DNA from: Linnemannia schmuckeri
Lineage: Eukaryota > Mortierellomycota > Mortierellomycetes > Mortierellales > Mortierellaceae
Assembly: GCA_029449235.1 (NCBI GenBank)
Contig: JANATG010000006.1
Coordinates: 682,001 to 746,000 of the forward strand
Direction of reading: 5' to 3'
Length of the DNA stretch: 64,000 nucleotides
Shown: piece by piece, positions 1-11,348 of the stretch
How positions within the stretch are numbered: the first letter of the stretch is position 1
Layout: every line of letters starts with the position of its first letter
Made by a program: the position numbers and the translations under genes
Notes under the pieces: model-generated
The model's database searches: none
What the model saw: only the letters and a program-made list of their open reading frames with translations
What the model was told of the DNA's origin: nothing

Positions 1-44
1 TTTTAACCTCTCACCTCCCAGTTAACCCTTTCACATACTTCAAA

Positions 45-1824
45 ATGGATCCAATCATCACCTCCTTCAGCACCGCCGACCCAACCACAGCTACCAGCCC
101 CCGAGACGAGTCCGATCCACCGGCCACCCCTGGTGCCTACAGATACAAAAAGGTCCACGTCCCTTTGGCATACCCCTCTGAAGCCGTCCAACAATCTACA
201 ACTAAGGCCTACATCTACCCTCCTCTCATGTCCCCCTCTGATGACGATTTCTACAAATCCGCCCTACCCTCTCACCCAACCCCTCCAGCCTCTGCAGCTA
301 ACTCCCCGTCCTCAGTGACTTTTTCTACTCAACCGATTAACATCCCCTCCTCAAATAACGCCTCGCAATCGAGGGAGAGGGAGAGTGGCCGGTTTGGAGG
401 ACGACCGCTTCGGTCGTCTGCTTCCTTCCGGACTTCTCGCGCTGGTTCGCTTCCAAACATCTCCCATTCTCCTCCCACTCAACAGGCGCCAATGCCTTCA
501 CCGCCAGTATCGCCTTGGAAACGGTCAGCCAGTCTTACGCGGCCATCGGTTCATCGATCAGCGACGTTGATTGTGGACGAGACGCCGTACCCAGATCTGC
601 CGGCGGAGGTACGGGCCTGGAGTAGTGCCCATGTGGCCGAGTACCTTGGCTATAGTTTGCGGCGGTACCCTCGTGCCATTACTGAAGACCTTGGACGTTA
701 TGTCCGACAGGTAAGGAAGGAGTGATGATGATGCAGAGTGAAGAAAGGAACGAAAAACAAAGAAATAGGGTGTGATGATTTGTCCTCTTGACCAGGTTTT
801 GGTGTGTGCCCCTTTATTTTGGATCGGATTTCAGGGTCTGATCACTCATGATTATGTCTCGCATTTCTGATGTAATGTGTGGTGTTGTTGTTGTTGTTGT
901 TGTTGTTGTTGCATATAGACGGCGTGCCTGAATGGGGCCCAGTTCCTGGATCTGTCTGAGGAGGACCTTGGTAGGAATATTGACTACATTGTCATCAAAT
1001 ATGCATGTGCAGATGAAAAACAATGCAGTTTGCATACTCATCAATAACCCTTTATCCTCTTTCTACCACTTCCAACACTCAACAAAAAAAAAAATAGAAC
1101 GCATGGAGATCAACCTAAAGTGGAGGTCAATGATCATGAAGGCCGTGGGGATGCTCCGTCGTGAGACTCTGCGTGCCAGTCGAGTCGTCTCGATGAACTG
1201 GGAGGATGGGTATGATCCCGAGAAGGATGGCGGTGCCCAAACCGTTAGTCCTGCCCCTTCCTCCCCCACCCACTGTAAGTAGTCTCTTGACAATCAGAAA
1301 AAAAAAACCAAAAACAAACTAAGGATCATCTGGTCGTCACTGACAACGTGGGAGATAAATATTAATTTCTTCGTACCCTTTTTTCCTCACTCACTCACAC
1401 ACCATTCCCTCTCACTCTCTTTTTTCATCTAATCTTTTTTTTTTTCAAAGCCGACGAAGAGGATCGATCCATCAGCCATTCAGCATCCGCAACAACCTCA
1501 TCCGACCAAACCCATTCCCAAGAGAACTCTCAAAGCCAAAGCCAAACCCAGTCCTACAACCGTCGCAGTTTCGTCTTCTCTACCACCACCGATAACAACA
1601 CAATGGAGAACGCCAAGGTCAATCCAGTCGACACTCAAGAACTCCGTCGAGGCATTGTCGAAGACGTCTCAAGCATCCTGCTCTCCTGGAAGAAGGACCA
1701 AGAGGCAGCCCTGGCAAAGAAGGCTGCCGAGTCATCCTCTTCTCCCATCGGAGGACTTGGGTTTATGGAGGGCGTCGTCATTGGTGGATTGATCGTCGCC
1801 TTCATGATGCGCTTTGCTCGTTAA
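45..1824 (+). CDS. SAM-domain protein with C-terminal membrane anchor
   Basis: Four exons: join(45..710, 919..970, 1098..1274, 1451..1824), all GT-AG with matching phases, giving 422 residues. The first ~180 residues are Ser/Pro/Thr-rich and low in complexity. A sterile alpha motif (SAM) domain follows at about residues 185-265, running across three exons (AWSSAHVAEYL ... FLDLSEEDLERM ... RRETLR). A Ser/Gln-rich linker comes next, and the last ~25 residues (GFMEGVVIGGLIVAFMMRFAR region) form one membrane helix, so the protein is probably tail-anchored with the SAM domain in the cytosol. SAM domains mediate protein or RNA interaction; no enzyme domain is visible. Intron 1 holds a (GTT)n run at about 884-910. 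The gene is convergent with the phosphatase, with 143 bp between stops. The splice model restores the SAM core exactly, so I trust it; the partner and organelle are unknown. Confidence 0.85.
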
Positions 1825-1967
1825 TAGCTCAGTGACAAAATGTAAACATATCTGAAGTGTGTGTGTACGAGCGTGCTCGATTTTTTAATAACTGTTGACT
1901 GCAAATAAACCAGTTTTTGTAAATAGCAAACAAATAAACAAAAAAAAGAGATGTAAACGCTTGCTTT

Positions 1968-3718
1968 TTACACCAACCGCTTGCCGCCTGGGTAGAGAGC
2001 ATAGACACTCTGAGATCCATCATCGTTCTCAATAATCTCCAGCGCAGCCAAGTGACCACCTAAAAATATGAAGAAACGGGCAATATTATTAGTTTTCCAC
2101 CAAAAACCATAGATGAGAATCCCTTTTATGAGGGTATATTCCATCTAAGATATTCGCGAAAGAATACAAAAAACAAAGAGCATACACGATGGTGGTCGTA
2201 CCATAGTACTTGCTGATGCCCACATCAATGACCATGTAGCCGCCATTGCAGATCGAAAGGATCTTTCCTGTTCGATATTGAGGAGTGTGCCCCGAGATCA
2301 AACGATTCACCTAGGTAAAGATAATATAACAAAATGTACACGTTTGAACATCTCTTGGTCTCGTTTCAATCATCTGCTCCAAAATGATTTTTTGCTCAAT
2401 AGAGAGGAGAATGTGTATGTTTCTGGATATCCTATCCAGGGATGGTACTTACTCCGAGCGCCTTCTTGACGGCATCGACATTTTTGCAAGTCTCTTCCAT
2501 ACCATTCTCCTGTGTCGCATGAGAACGGCTCCAAATTGGACCTATTGGATCATAGAGAGGATAATGCATGCAAAAGTAAGTATGTCAAGTCTTTGTCAAG
2601 GGTATGACGCACACCGATTGGTTGCAAGCAACTAAGTTTCATGGACGTTTATCCCTTCTCCTCTCCTCTCTCCCCCTCCTTGCCAACAAAGAAATACTTG
2701 CCTGATCCCTGGAAAATAGGAGCGTGTCTAAAGTCGCTCCTCCAGATAGCTTCGCGAGACAAAAGGTTGAGCGTGTCGACACCGAGACGAGCCCATTCGG
2801 GTTCCATATCTCCATGAGTAAAGACGGTATGTCCGTTCTGGATGTGGGTGATGTTGAAGTTGTTGTAGATCTGCTGTCCGAGCCATCCTGTCTTGACATC
2901 CCAAGCCTCCTTGCGCTTCTGTCGACCTCCGAACGAGGCATAGTCTTCTTCTGTCACGTAGCGTAAATCTCCGCCCAAGTTCATCACCTCATGGCTAACA
3001 TGAGTAAGAGAGCGGTGAAGGAAAGAAAGAGTGACATGCTTCGTGTGAGTTGAACCCGTTCCTCGCTGATTGTTTCGCCATTCCTCACGTCTGTCATCAG
3101 TTCTGTTTCCTTGATTCCTGTCAATGTGTCCTTACTTTCCGTAGATGTTGACAACCTACAAGTGCAGCAAAAGGTAAAGTTGACTGTCAGCCTACATACT
3201 GAACTTGACTGCAAGGTTCAATTACGCAAAGCTGGTTCTTCCGTACGACGGTACGTACCTTTCCTCCAGCCTCCTTGGCCTGCTTGCGGAGCTTGTCAAA
3301 GAGGTTGTAAATGGCAATGGTATCGGGTCCACGATCTACAATATCACCCTATCGTCGCACACATCATTCGAAGAGAATATCAGTAATTCTGGTAATGCGA
3401 CAACGATAAAAAACGATAATGAATCATACCCATGACAACGACGAAATGACGACTTACAGTTTGGACGAGAGTGTCGTGTCCGCCGGACCAGTTTGAGTCT
3501 GCGTCGATGACGTTAGCGAGACGAAGGACAGCCAGGGTTTGTGCGAGGTCACTGTGGAGGTCTCCGACGGCGACTGTCCTTCCGTTCTTTGGAAGCTGTT
3601 GTTGTTTAACGGAAGTCTTGACTACCTTGGGGAGGATGGGAGATGAGTCGGTGGGTGGTTGTCTGAAGTAGAGGATGAGCAGGGCCAGGAAGGCCAAGAG
3701 GAGGATGGGTCGCAGCAT
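1968..3718 (-). CDS. Membrane-anchored metallophosphatase, Shelph-like
   Basis: Seven exons: complement(join(1968..2059, 2202..2310, 2453..2541, 2702..2994, 3136..3155, 3259..3348, 3458..3718)), 317 residues. The N-terminus is a signal anchor (LRPILLLAFLALLILYF). All metal-binding motifs of the PPP-like metallophosphatase fold are present in order: GDLHSD, GDIVDRG, GNHE, FTHGD and GHTPQ. The spacing and the GDLHSD form resemble Shewanella-like protein phosphatases, whose fungal members sit in secretory or vacuolar membranes; substrates here are unknown. A 20-bp micro-exon (3136..3155) supplies the residues just before GNHE. The intron after exon 4 begins GCAAGT, a GC-AG intron, and is required to keep the frame. 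The gene is divergent from the AGC kinase across 621 bp. Confidence 0.88.
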
Positions 3719-4339
3719 TGCGTGTTCCTCTCACAGTTGTTGAATGGGCAAGTGTGTCGAGTGCAGGTATGCGTGGAGTATGCAGAGAAGAAAAGGGCGA
3801 AAGAAAGGACAAGGGACTGAACGTGAAAGGGAAAGAGGGAGAAAGAAAGAAAGAAAGAAAAGAAAGAAAAGGAGGGACTTGCAGACTGACAAAGAGACAA
3901 CCCACAAAAAAAAAAAATATTAAAAGGATGCAAGGCCAAAGTGTAGGTGAGGTGGGGTGGGCAAAATCACATTCAAGTTGCAGATCACGGTTCTGTGCCG
4001 TGTGAAAAACGCGGACATGGAATTTAACCACTGGATTGGCAACTCTGTCTGTGGTGGGTTGTGATTTGCACGCAAAGAGGCAAATTGGCCATTTCAAACA
4101 CAGGTATAAAAGGGTTGGAACCTTTGCACTCTTATCCCCCCCTTTCATAACAACAAAAAGCAGCAACAACAATACCACCACTACCACCACTAGCAACAAC
4201 AACACCAGCAATAACAGCAACCTTCATACCCCATCACTCTCTCATTACACTCACTACACTACACACACTCACTCTCATTTCACTCTCATTCATCACCTTC
4301 CCCTTCTCTTTTACCACCCTCCGGTGAATCTCATTCAAC
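3719..4339. promoter_or_regulatory. Divergent promoter region, phosphatase / AGC kinase
   Basis: This 621-bp gap separates two genes read outward. Facing the kinase, a TATA-like box (tataaaa, 4105-4111) lies about 230 bp before the ATG, followed by a CA/AAC-rich leader with short trinucleotide runs. A GGATTGGC box (CCAAT on the opposite strand) lies near 4033. The phosphatase side is rich in GAAAG purine repeats (3835-3870). No other open frame here has coding support. Confidence 0.5.
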
Positions 4340-7300
4340 ATGTCCTCCTGGCTGCAATCAAAGAGTAGGTCACCTCACTTCTTCCTCACTCTCTCCCTTT
4401 CTTAATCCTTTCTAACAACTTTCTCATATATACTATCCTACGAAAACAACGCACCTCAAGCCTGATAATGCACATATCCTTCTTGCATGCATCGCTCTCT
4501 TATACACACTCGATACTCAATTACTATCTCCCTTTCTACTCATTCCTTGCGCCTTTTGATAGAGAACAAAGAGAAGGAACGTGAAAAGGAAAGAGACAAA
4601 GATTCCGCTTACTTCAGCCCTCCTTCTGGCCAGACCAAAGTCCTCTCACCGCCCTCGCCACCAAACCCCAACCACCAATACCACCACCATAACAACAATA
4701 ACGGCAATGGAACTACCCCAGCCTCGACATTTCAGAACGGCAGAAGTGTCAGTCCAACATCAACCATCGACCCATCAAAGAGTGGCATGCTCGTGATTCG
4801 GGTTGTCGAGGCTCGCGGACTGACTCTCCCTACGGGTTTCGACAGTACAACAGCTTCGCAGAAGAATCATCCTCATTACGGCAGTCCGACAAACAGCAGC
4901 CGCGAGTCACTCCAGCGCAAGTGGTGGCTGCCCTACGCAGTCCTAGAGTTTGACAAGAACGAGGTCCTGATCGATGCTCTTGGTGGAGAGATGTCCAACC
5001 CAGTATGGCAATACAGAGCTCACTTGTAAGTTGCTAATTCATTGTCTGTCTCTCTTCTCTCTCTCTTTTTTTTCCCGCCTCTTCTCATCCCCACCATTCA
5101 TTTCATTTCTCGAGTGTAATTTTTTTTGACAATGGTGCTCTCCGATATCTTCTATTCCTGGGCTGGTCCAGGAACAGGCCACACTTATACATACACACAC
5201 ACATCCACACATCCACGCATACACAAAACAAAAAAATCACCCGCCCAAATCACCCGCCAAAAAAACAAAAAAAAGTGAGGGAAAAAGAAAGGCTGAATAA
5301 CAACAGCAACAGTGAGATGGATGCGAGCGAGCCACAAGTGGGTGACTTTCGCCCTAAAGTTCATGCACATTGGAGATGGCAATTTCATTTCCTTTCTCAC
5401 ATCCTTCTTTTTTCATTTTTTTTTTTTTTTTTTTTTTTACAATGGCCTGGACTAAAGCAACAAAGGAAGAGCCTACATGCATACATATACATACACGCAT
5501 ACATGCATGACCAACAGAAGAAAACGAGATCTTTTTCTTTCGGGTAATATCTTTCATCTCGTCACCACGGGGATCTCTTATTCAGGAACAGGCGCAAACA
5601 ACAAGAAAAAAATGCAGGGTACATGGGACTGAAAGAGAACCAAAAAAAAGTCGCTATTTTTGAAATGGACAATCTTATGTGGATCATGAAGTTATTAAGC
5701 AGGCGGTGGTAGTTGTGGTGGTGATGGTGGCCATGGTGCGAGTGGGATAGAATGCAATGCGATGCAGTTCAAAAAGAAGGTAGGTGAGTGGAGAGGGGGC
5801 AAGAGAGAGTGAAGAAGCGGTGATCAGTCGATTCTTTGGGTAGGGGCATGGGAGCATGTGAACTGCTATGAGTCGTTCTTCATCTTTCCATGCTGCTCAA
5901 TTGTTGCTTAAAATGAAGCGAGGAAGCAGCTGCATGTATTTAACAACAAAAAAGGGGGCTATTCTTATCATCGGACCCCAACATCCTCTCTCTCACTTGT
6001 AAACCCATTTGACTCAACGCTCTACGCCATGGATATATTCTCTCCAAAAACATTGAATTGCACCTTCTGACACTGGGCCATGCTCTCTTTTTCATTTCTG
6101 ACCAACCTTCAACTCAATCTAGTGATGTGTCAAGATTCACTGAGGCCCAATTGTCGCTCTATGTCCGCACTCCCTATCCCTCAAAGTCAGGCGACATGAG
6201 GGACTGTGACGCTTCGAGTCAAGACATCTTTCTCGGCAACGTCCTTCTAGAGCCTCTCTTCGACGATCAGATGCAAGACGAATGGTTTCCCCTCCTCAAC
6301 GGTACCGGCAAAGTCCGCATCCAGCTTGTCTTCAAGAGTCACATTGTAAGCACAGCACCATTTTATTTCTTTTTAAGACCAATTATGAACTGTCTGGGTT
6401 CAAATCGGCAATGAATGAATGAAGGCATTGTTACTTGAGCGCATGTTATAAGCCGGCTGACAGAAAGCGCACTCTTTTCTCGTCCACGAAACACTTAGGG
6501 GAATACTCATCTCGCCGTTGATGCCTTTGACTTGCTCAAGGTTATCGGCAAGGGGAGCTTTGGCAAGGTAACGTTGCAGACACAGGGCGCAAGAAAACAA
6601 AACAACAAAACTAAAATGGCCCAAACGCTCATTACACAAACACATTTTTATTTTCCCGCCATAATTTTTCTGGACTGACATTGTCTTTTCTTTCGACTTC
6701 TCTCACGCATTTAGGTCATGCAAGTACGCAAGCGCGATACCAATCGCATTTACGCCATGAAAATCCTGCGCAAAGCGCACATTATCTCTCGCAGTGAGGT
6801 CAACCATACCCTTGCAGAGAGAACGGTTCTGGCCCAGATTAACAACCCCTTCATCGTTCCTCTCAAGTTTTCATTCCAGTCGCCCGAGAAGCTGTACCTC
6901 GTCCTCGCCTTTGTCAATGGTGGAGAGCTCTTCCACCACCTCCAGCGAGAGGGTCGCTTCAGCGAAGAGAGATCCCGCTTCTACGCTGCCGAACTCTTGT
7001 GCGCTTTGGAGTGCCTCCACGGTTTCAACGTTGTCTATCGCGATCTCAAGCCAGAAAACATCCTTTTGGACTATACTGGGCACATTGCGCTGTGCGATTT
7101 CGGCTTGTGCAAGCTGGGCATGACCGAGACCGAGACGACCAACACATTCTGTGGCACCCCTGAGTACCTTGCCCCCGAGTTGTTGCTGGGCCAGGGCTAT
7201 ACCAAGACAGTCGACTGGTGGACCTTGGGTGTCTTGCTTTATGAGATGCTCACAGGTCTGCCTCCCTTCTATGACGAGAACATCCATGAGATGTACCGAA

Positions 7301-7731
7301 AGATTTTGCAAGACGACCTCCGATTCCCTGACGAGATTTCTCCCGATGCCAGGTCCTTGTTGTCGGACCTGCTTACGCGCGACCCCAACGAGCGTCTGGG
7401 TAACAATGGATCGAGTGCGATCAAGCAGCACCCATTCTTCAAGCCCATCTCGTTCCCCCACCTCATGGCTAAGAAGATCCAGCCCCCCTTCAAGCCTTCG
7501 GTTTCATCTGCGATTGACACCTCAAACTTTGACGAAGAGTTTACGAGTGAGGAGCCTTTGGACTCTGTGGTAGAGTCGTCGTACCTGAGTGAGACGGTCC
7601 AATTGCAATTCAAAGGGTTCACCTACAACCCTTCGCAGGATGGAGTCTTGGGGGGCAGTATGGTCAGCAACCCTGGACTGAGCACATCCGGTCACCGTGA
7701 TTCGCATGGTGAATCTGGTGGTCGTAGGTAA
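4340..7731 (+). CDS. ypk1: AGC-family Ser/Thr kinase, Ypk1/Gad8 type
   Basis: Five exons: join(4340..4364, 4563..5025, 6123..6345, 6499..6567, 6715..7731), 598 residues. After a basic, Asn/His-rich leader comes a C2-like N-terminal region (about 85-240; LVIRVVEARGL ... WWLPYAVLEFDKNEV), as in fungal Ypk/Gad8 kinases. The kinase domain starts near residue 247: glycine loop GKGSFGKV, lysine in YAMKIL, catalytic YRDLKPEN, DFG in CDFGLCK, activation loop TNTFCGTPEY, and APE. The C-terminal AGC tail carries a turn-motif region and the hydrophobic motif FKGFTYN. In yeasts this kinase is activated by PDK1 at the loop and TORC2 at the tail, and controls plasma-membrane lipid and cell-wall homeostasis; all target sites are kept. 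Intron 2 is unusually long (1,097 bp) and contains a 29-base T run. Confidence 0.93.
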
Positions 7732-8450
7732 TGGTGCTGGTTCACCCCCCACCGCGACTACTAGCAGTTTCTCTTGCTTTCTTTTTTTTATTGTTGTTTT
7801 TGTTGTTTACATATAGTCCTTTGACAGGATGAAAAGCACTAATAAAAGTAATCTGGCAATGCACATAATGGGATCAAAAGCAAAACAAACAAATGACAAA
7901 TTAGGAGACAGTGATGTCTGTTCCTGTCAGCGTTGTTCGTGCGGAGTAGCAACATTTGTTTCCATGTCCATACCTCCACCGTGTACGTTGGTACGGGCGG
8001 CAAGAGGGGGAGAGAGAAGGTGCGGCGTTTGTGTTCTCTGTGTGTATTTCTTTGTGTGTGTTGTGTTCCTTTCTTGTATGAAAAATTAAAAAATCTAAAA
8101 TATGCACGATGATGCGCCCGCAGTACTGCGGATGGCTCTGATTGGTCAATTGCGGATCGATTTTTTCCTGCGGGGGAAGAGAAGAATTGATGCTGGACAA
8201 ACAGGGACGGACAAACGGACGGACCCGCAATTCATTATTTCATTCCTGATCCCTTTAAAAGGGTATCCACCTTCCCACCTTTTTTCTGTTCCTCATTAAC
8301 ACCCACAGCCAACAACTACACACAACAGCACTCAGCAAGATACCAGCGCAAAGCAACATACCCGCAACAACAACCTCTCCTACAACAACAACTTTCACCA
8401 TCCCCGCTTTATTCTTAACCAAGCATCAACAAGCCCACCTCCACTCCTAC
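7732..8450. other. Intergenic region with 3' and 5' flanks
   Basis: No supported gene. The left part holds a T-rich 3' flank of the kinase. The right part, before the next ATG, has a TTTAAAAGGG core near 8252 and a CA/AAC-rich leader typical of promoters in this window. Confidence 0.4.
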
Positions 8451-9413
8451 ATGACCGCTCTTCAGTCCCTTACCTCAACCACCTCTATTATTGTCTCCTC
8501 TGACGATTCTATTATTACCTCAACTACTACCTCCAATCTCTCTGCCGAAAACACCTACAAGACGGTCGCAGCTATCGATCTGTTCCACTACCCCGAGAGC
8601 GATTTCAAGGACTCGAGCCGCCACCGCGCCTACCTGGGTCAGAAATCCCGCGAACGTGCGACTAGGAACTTCATTTGGCGCAAGATCCAGCAGGGAGCCG
8701 CTAGTCAGAAGGATAAGGAACGGATTGAACGCAAGTTGAGCCAGCGGAGGAATAAGAACTCGGGTTCTGAAAGCACCAGCGACGACGAAGACGATAACAA
8801 CGACGACGACAAGGACGAGAAATACTTTGAGAATGACATCAGCGACAGCAACGACGACAACGACGACGAGGAGGTCGTTGCTTCTCAGGAGTCCAACAAG
8901 AAACAGCACACCAGTAGCACCAAGAAGGCAGCCAAGAAGTCCAACATCAGCTCTGAGCCCGACTACAAGAGAGCACTGGCTCTGGACACTACTACCGCTA
9001 CCCCAAAGCGCCGGTCCAACAAGCGCGCAGACCGTCGCCGTCGCCCTGAGGACGAAATCCTCTCCGACGATGACACCAACAACGCCACGCCATCTCTCGC
9101 TTCTTCCGCATCATCCACAGCTTCATCCAGCGACGAGAACGACGAGAACGACGAAGAGGCTGACGACGAATTCTTCCTGGGCGAAGAGGAAAGGATCCGA
9201 TTCAAGCACAACCTCACCTTCAAGACCGACGACCAGTCCAGCATGTCGGCCCCACGTGTGGATCTCCGCTCCTGGAAGCGCGCGTTTGTCCAGCGATTGG
9301 ATGAGCAAGATCAAGCCCGCTCCTCTGGTACCGACTCGACCAATGGGCGCAAAAAGCAGAACAAACAGAAGCAGAAGGAAAAGAAGAACAAGGGGTCTCG
9401 GGATTACTACTAA
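8451..9413 (+). CDS. Acidic low-complexity protein of unknown function
   Basis: Single exon, 320 residues, with the ATG in a CA-rich leader context. The only ordered-looking segments are an N-terminal block (about 43-95; FHYPESDFKDSSRHRAY ... FIWRKIQQG) and a C-terminal block (EEERIRFKHNLTFK ... RSWKRAFVQRLDEQ). Between them are alternating acidic (DDEDDNNDDD) and basic Lys/Arg clusters, and the C-terminus is strongly basic. This composition is common in nucleolar or chromatin-associated proteins, but I recognise no domain. Codon use is GC-rich at third positions, like the neighbouring housekeeping genes, supporting real coding. It could be a lineage-specific nuclear protein. Confidence 0.7.
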   Translation: MTALQSLTSTTSIIVSSDDSIITSTTTSNLSAENTYKTVAAIDLFHYPESDFKDSSRHRAYLGQKSRERATRNFIWRKIQQGAASQKDKERIERKLSQRRNKNSGSESTSDDEDDNNDDDKDEKYFENDISDSNDDNDDEEVVASQESNKKQHTSSTKKAAKKSNISSEPDYKRALALDTTTATPKRRSNKRADRRRRPEDEILSDDDTNNATPSLASSASSTASSSDENDENDEEADDEFFLGEEERIRFKHNLTFKTDDQSSMSAPRVDLRSWKRAFVQRLDEQDQARSSGTDSTNGRKKQNKQKQKEKKNKGSRDYY

Positions 9414-10018
9414 GCACGACCGAGTTGGTAGTCGTAGTAGTAATAGTAGTAGTTTGGTCGATTCTTTCGAGTTCTCAGTTACATTTTCGTTACTTATTCC
9501 ACCACCTCCACGGTTAGGGATTTGCTTATGATATTCATTTTTGTTTTTTTTCGTGTCTTTTTATCGTATACCCTTCATTTGTTGTTTCTTCCTTGCATTT
9601 TCATCATTCTTCCCAGTAATAAAAAAAGACGAGTACTTTTTTCTCTTATATATTATTCTCTTATAAACAGTATAGAAACGAAGGCGTGGTATGGTAGTGA
9701 GTCGAGTTGGCCATAAGGCACATCTCCCCATACAAGATCGCAAACTCTAGAGTTCTACCAATTGCTCGGCATCGAGGAGCGGTCGTGCCAGAGGGAAGCT
9801 TCAGAAATCTGATAATTGACTTTATCTTCTCTGATATCGTTCGGGAAAAAAAGTGTTCACATGTTTGTCAATTTTGCAATCATCAAGTTTCTTCTCATGA
9901 GCTTATGTACTAACCTCCATTGTCTAAAATATGTTTTACGTTCTTATATCATTATGGCATAAAGTTTCTTAATGAACCTTCCAGGATGAATAGCTTGTAT
10001 GCTGCTACTTGGGTGAAA

Positions 10019-10065
<47 letters not shown>

Positions 10066-10479
10066 CAAAACGTCACGTCTTGGACAAAAGATGTCAGAAA
10101 AAAAGGCTGGATAGAAGATGTGAACAGAAAGCGAAATAAGTTGGTTATAAATACTATCTTCCAAGTACTATAGCGGAAATTCAGCTGTATAGCCTTGTGA
10201 GTCTGGTCAAGCTTTGTTCAGGTGTGTGCGATGTAGAGCAGGTCTTCGTGAGTGTTCCCATGAGCGTTCTTCTTGATAGGCGCTGTTGCTGAGTGCTGTT
10301 GCGAGACTTGCGCCTTGAGATAGGATAAGATTTGTGTCGGTGCTGGGCACTGGGTAGGCGTGTCTTCTTTATATATGTGAAGAGGGTCGTAAAAGAAAGG
10401 AAAACTTCAGTTACTGTCATTTGAGCATAGAGAAAATAAATTTAGCGGCATACCATTCCACTTTACACCAGGAATGAGA
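9414..10479. other. Non-coding region with 45-base T tract
   Basis: Follows the acidic-protein gene; it contains a likely poly(A) signal (aataaa) near 9618. A pure T run fills 10021-10065. No conserved open frame, tRNA or other RNA gene was found. Confidence 0.5.
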
Positions 10480-11075
10480 GAGGTCAAGGGCAAGTTGAGA
10501 AAATGAGAGTCCCAAAGGTCAAGGGCGAGTAGAGAGAGGAGGGCCGCTAAAAGGATCAAGGGTAAGTAGAGAAAGGAGGGACAGGAGCCATCAACGGCGT
10601 GCTAAGAAGAGAAGTGGTGCCAAAATTTCAAGGGCGGGCAAGGAAAAGGACGGACAGAAAAGATCAAAGGATGGATCAAGGGACAATGTCCAGAAACGGT
10701 GTCAAGAGACACGTTAAGGGATGTGGGAAAATCAGGGATATGGGAAGTGATCAAGGGATGCTGGAAGGAAAACCAAGGGATAATGAGAAAGACAGGGTTG
10801 CTAATAAAAATATCAGAAGATAGGAAAAACCATGGGATAGGAAACTTGAGGGATTGGAAAAATTAAAGGATGAAAAAATCAAGGGATGACAAAACCAAGG
10901 GACAACACAAGGAACAACACAAAGGGACAACACAAAGGGACAACACCAATGGGCAACACTGATAGACAACACCCATGGAAAGCACCAATGGGAGCTGAAA
11001 AGATCAAGGCATCCTGGAAAAATATCAAGGGACGCTGAAAGATCAAGGAGTGCTGGAAAAAGATTAAGGGATACC
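10480..11075. repeat. Degenerate CAAGGG minisatellite
   Basis: Around twenty copies of a diverged unit centred on (g)atCAAGGG(at/ca) are spaced roughly 12-40 bp apart. One stretch (about 10900-10960) repeats AAAGGGACAACAC nearly exactly. Long open frames here on either strand follow from the repeat composition and are not credible genes. Confidence 0.7.
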
Positions 11076-11169
11076 GACACTATCATATGATGGTAGAGAC
11101 GTCTCTAGAAATTTATATAGGACGCGACACTTACCAACTTTTCTCTCTTTCAAAAACACGGAGGTGAGA

Positions 11170-11300
11170 GGAGCGACAACTGGCTTGTGACAGTCAAGCG
11201 TTATAGCGACGTTGCTTTGTGATCCTTCGATGTCGGCTCTTTTTCTCCTTCTTGCAGGAGAATTCGAGATCGCGTCGTTGATGCTTTGTTCACTTGTCAA
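11170..11300 (+). pseudogene. 28S rRNA fragment (third, isolated copy)
   Basis: The segment containing actggcttgtgacagtcaag and atccttcgatgtcggctc matches the conserved 3' part of large-subunit rRNA, with substitutions. It covers roughly 110-130 nt and fades on both sides. It reads on the plus strand, opposite to the adjacent left-arm copy, and is closer to the canonical sequence than either arm copy. It is too short and isolated to be functional. Confidence 0.75.
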
Positions 11301-11348
11301 AATTTCATTTTTACTTAAAGGGCTTGGTATTCCCTTACTATATGTTGT

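Noticed and set aside
3606..4220. 204-codon minus-strand frame over the divergent promoter
   Set aside because: Leu/Val and Phe/Ser runs come from CAA/GAAAG repeats; no domain and no start context.
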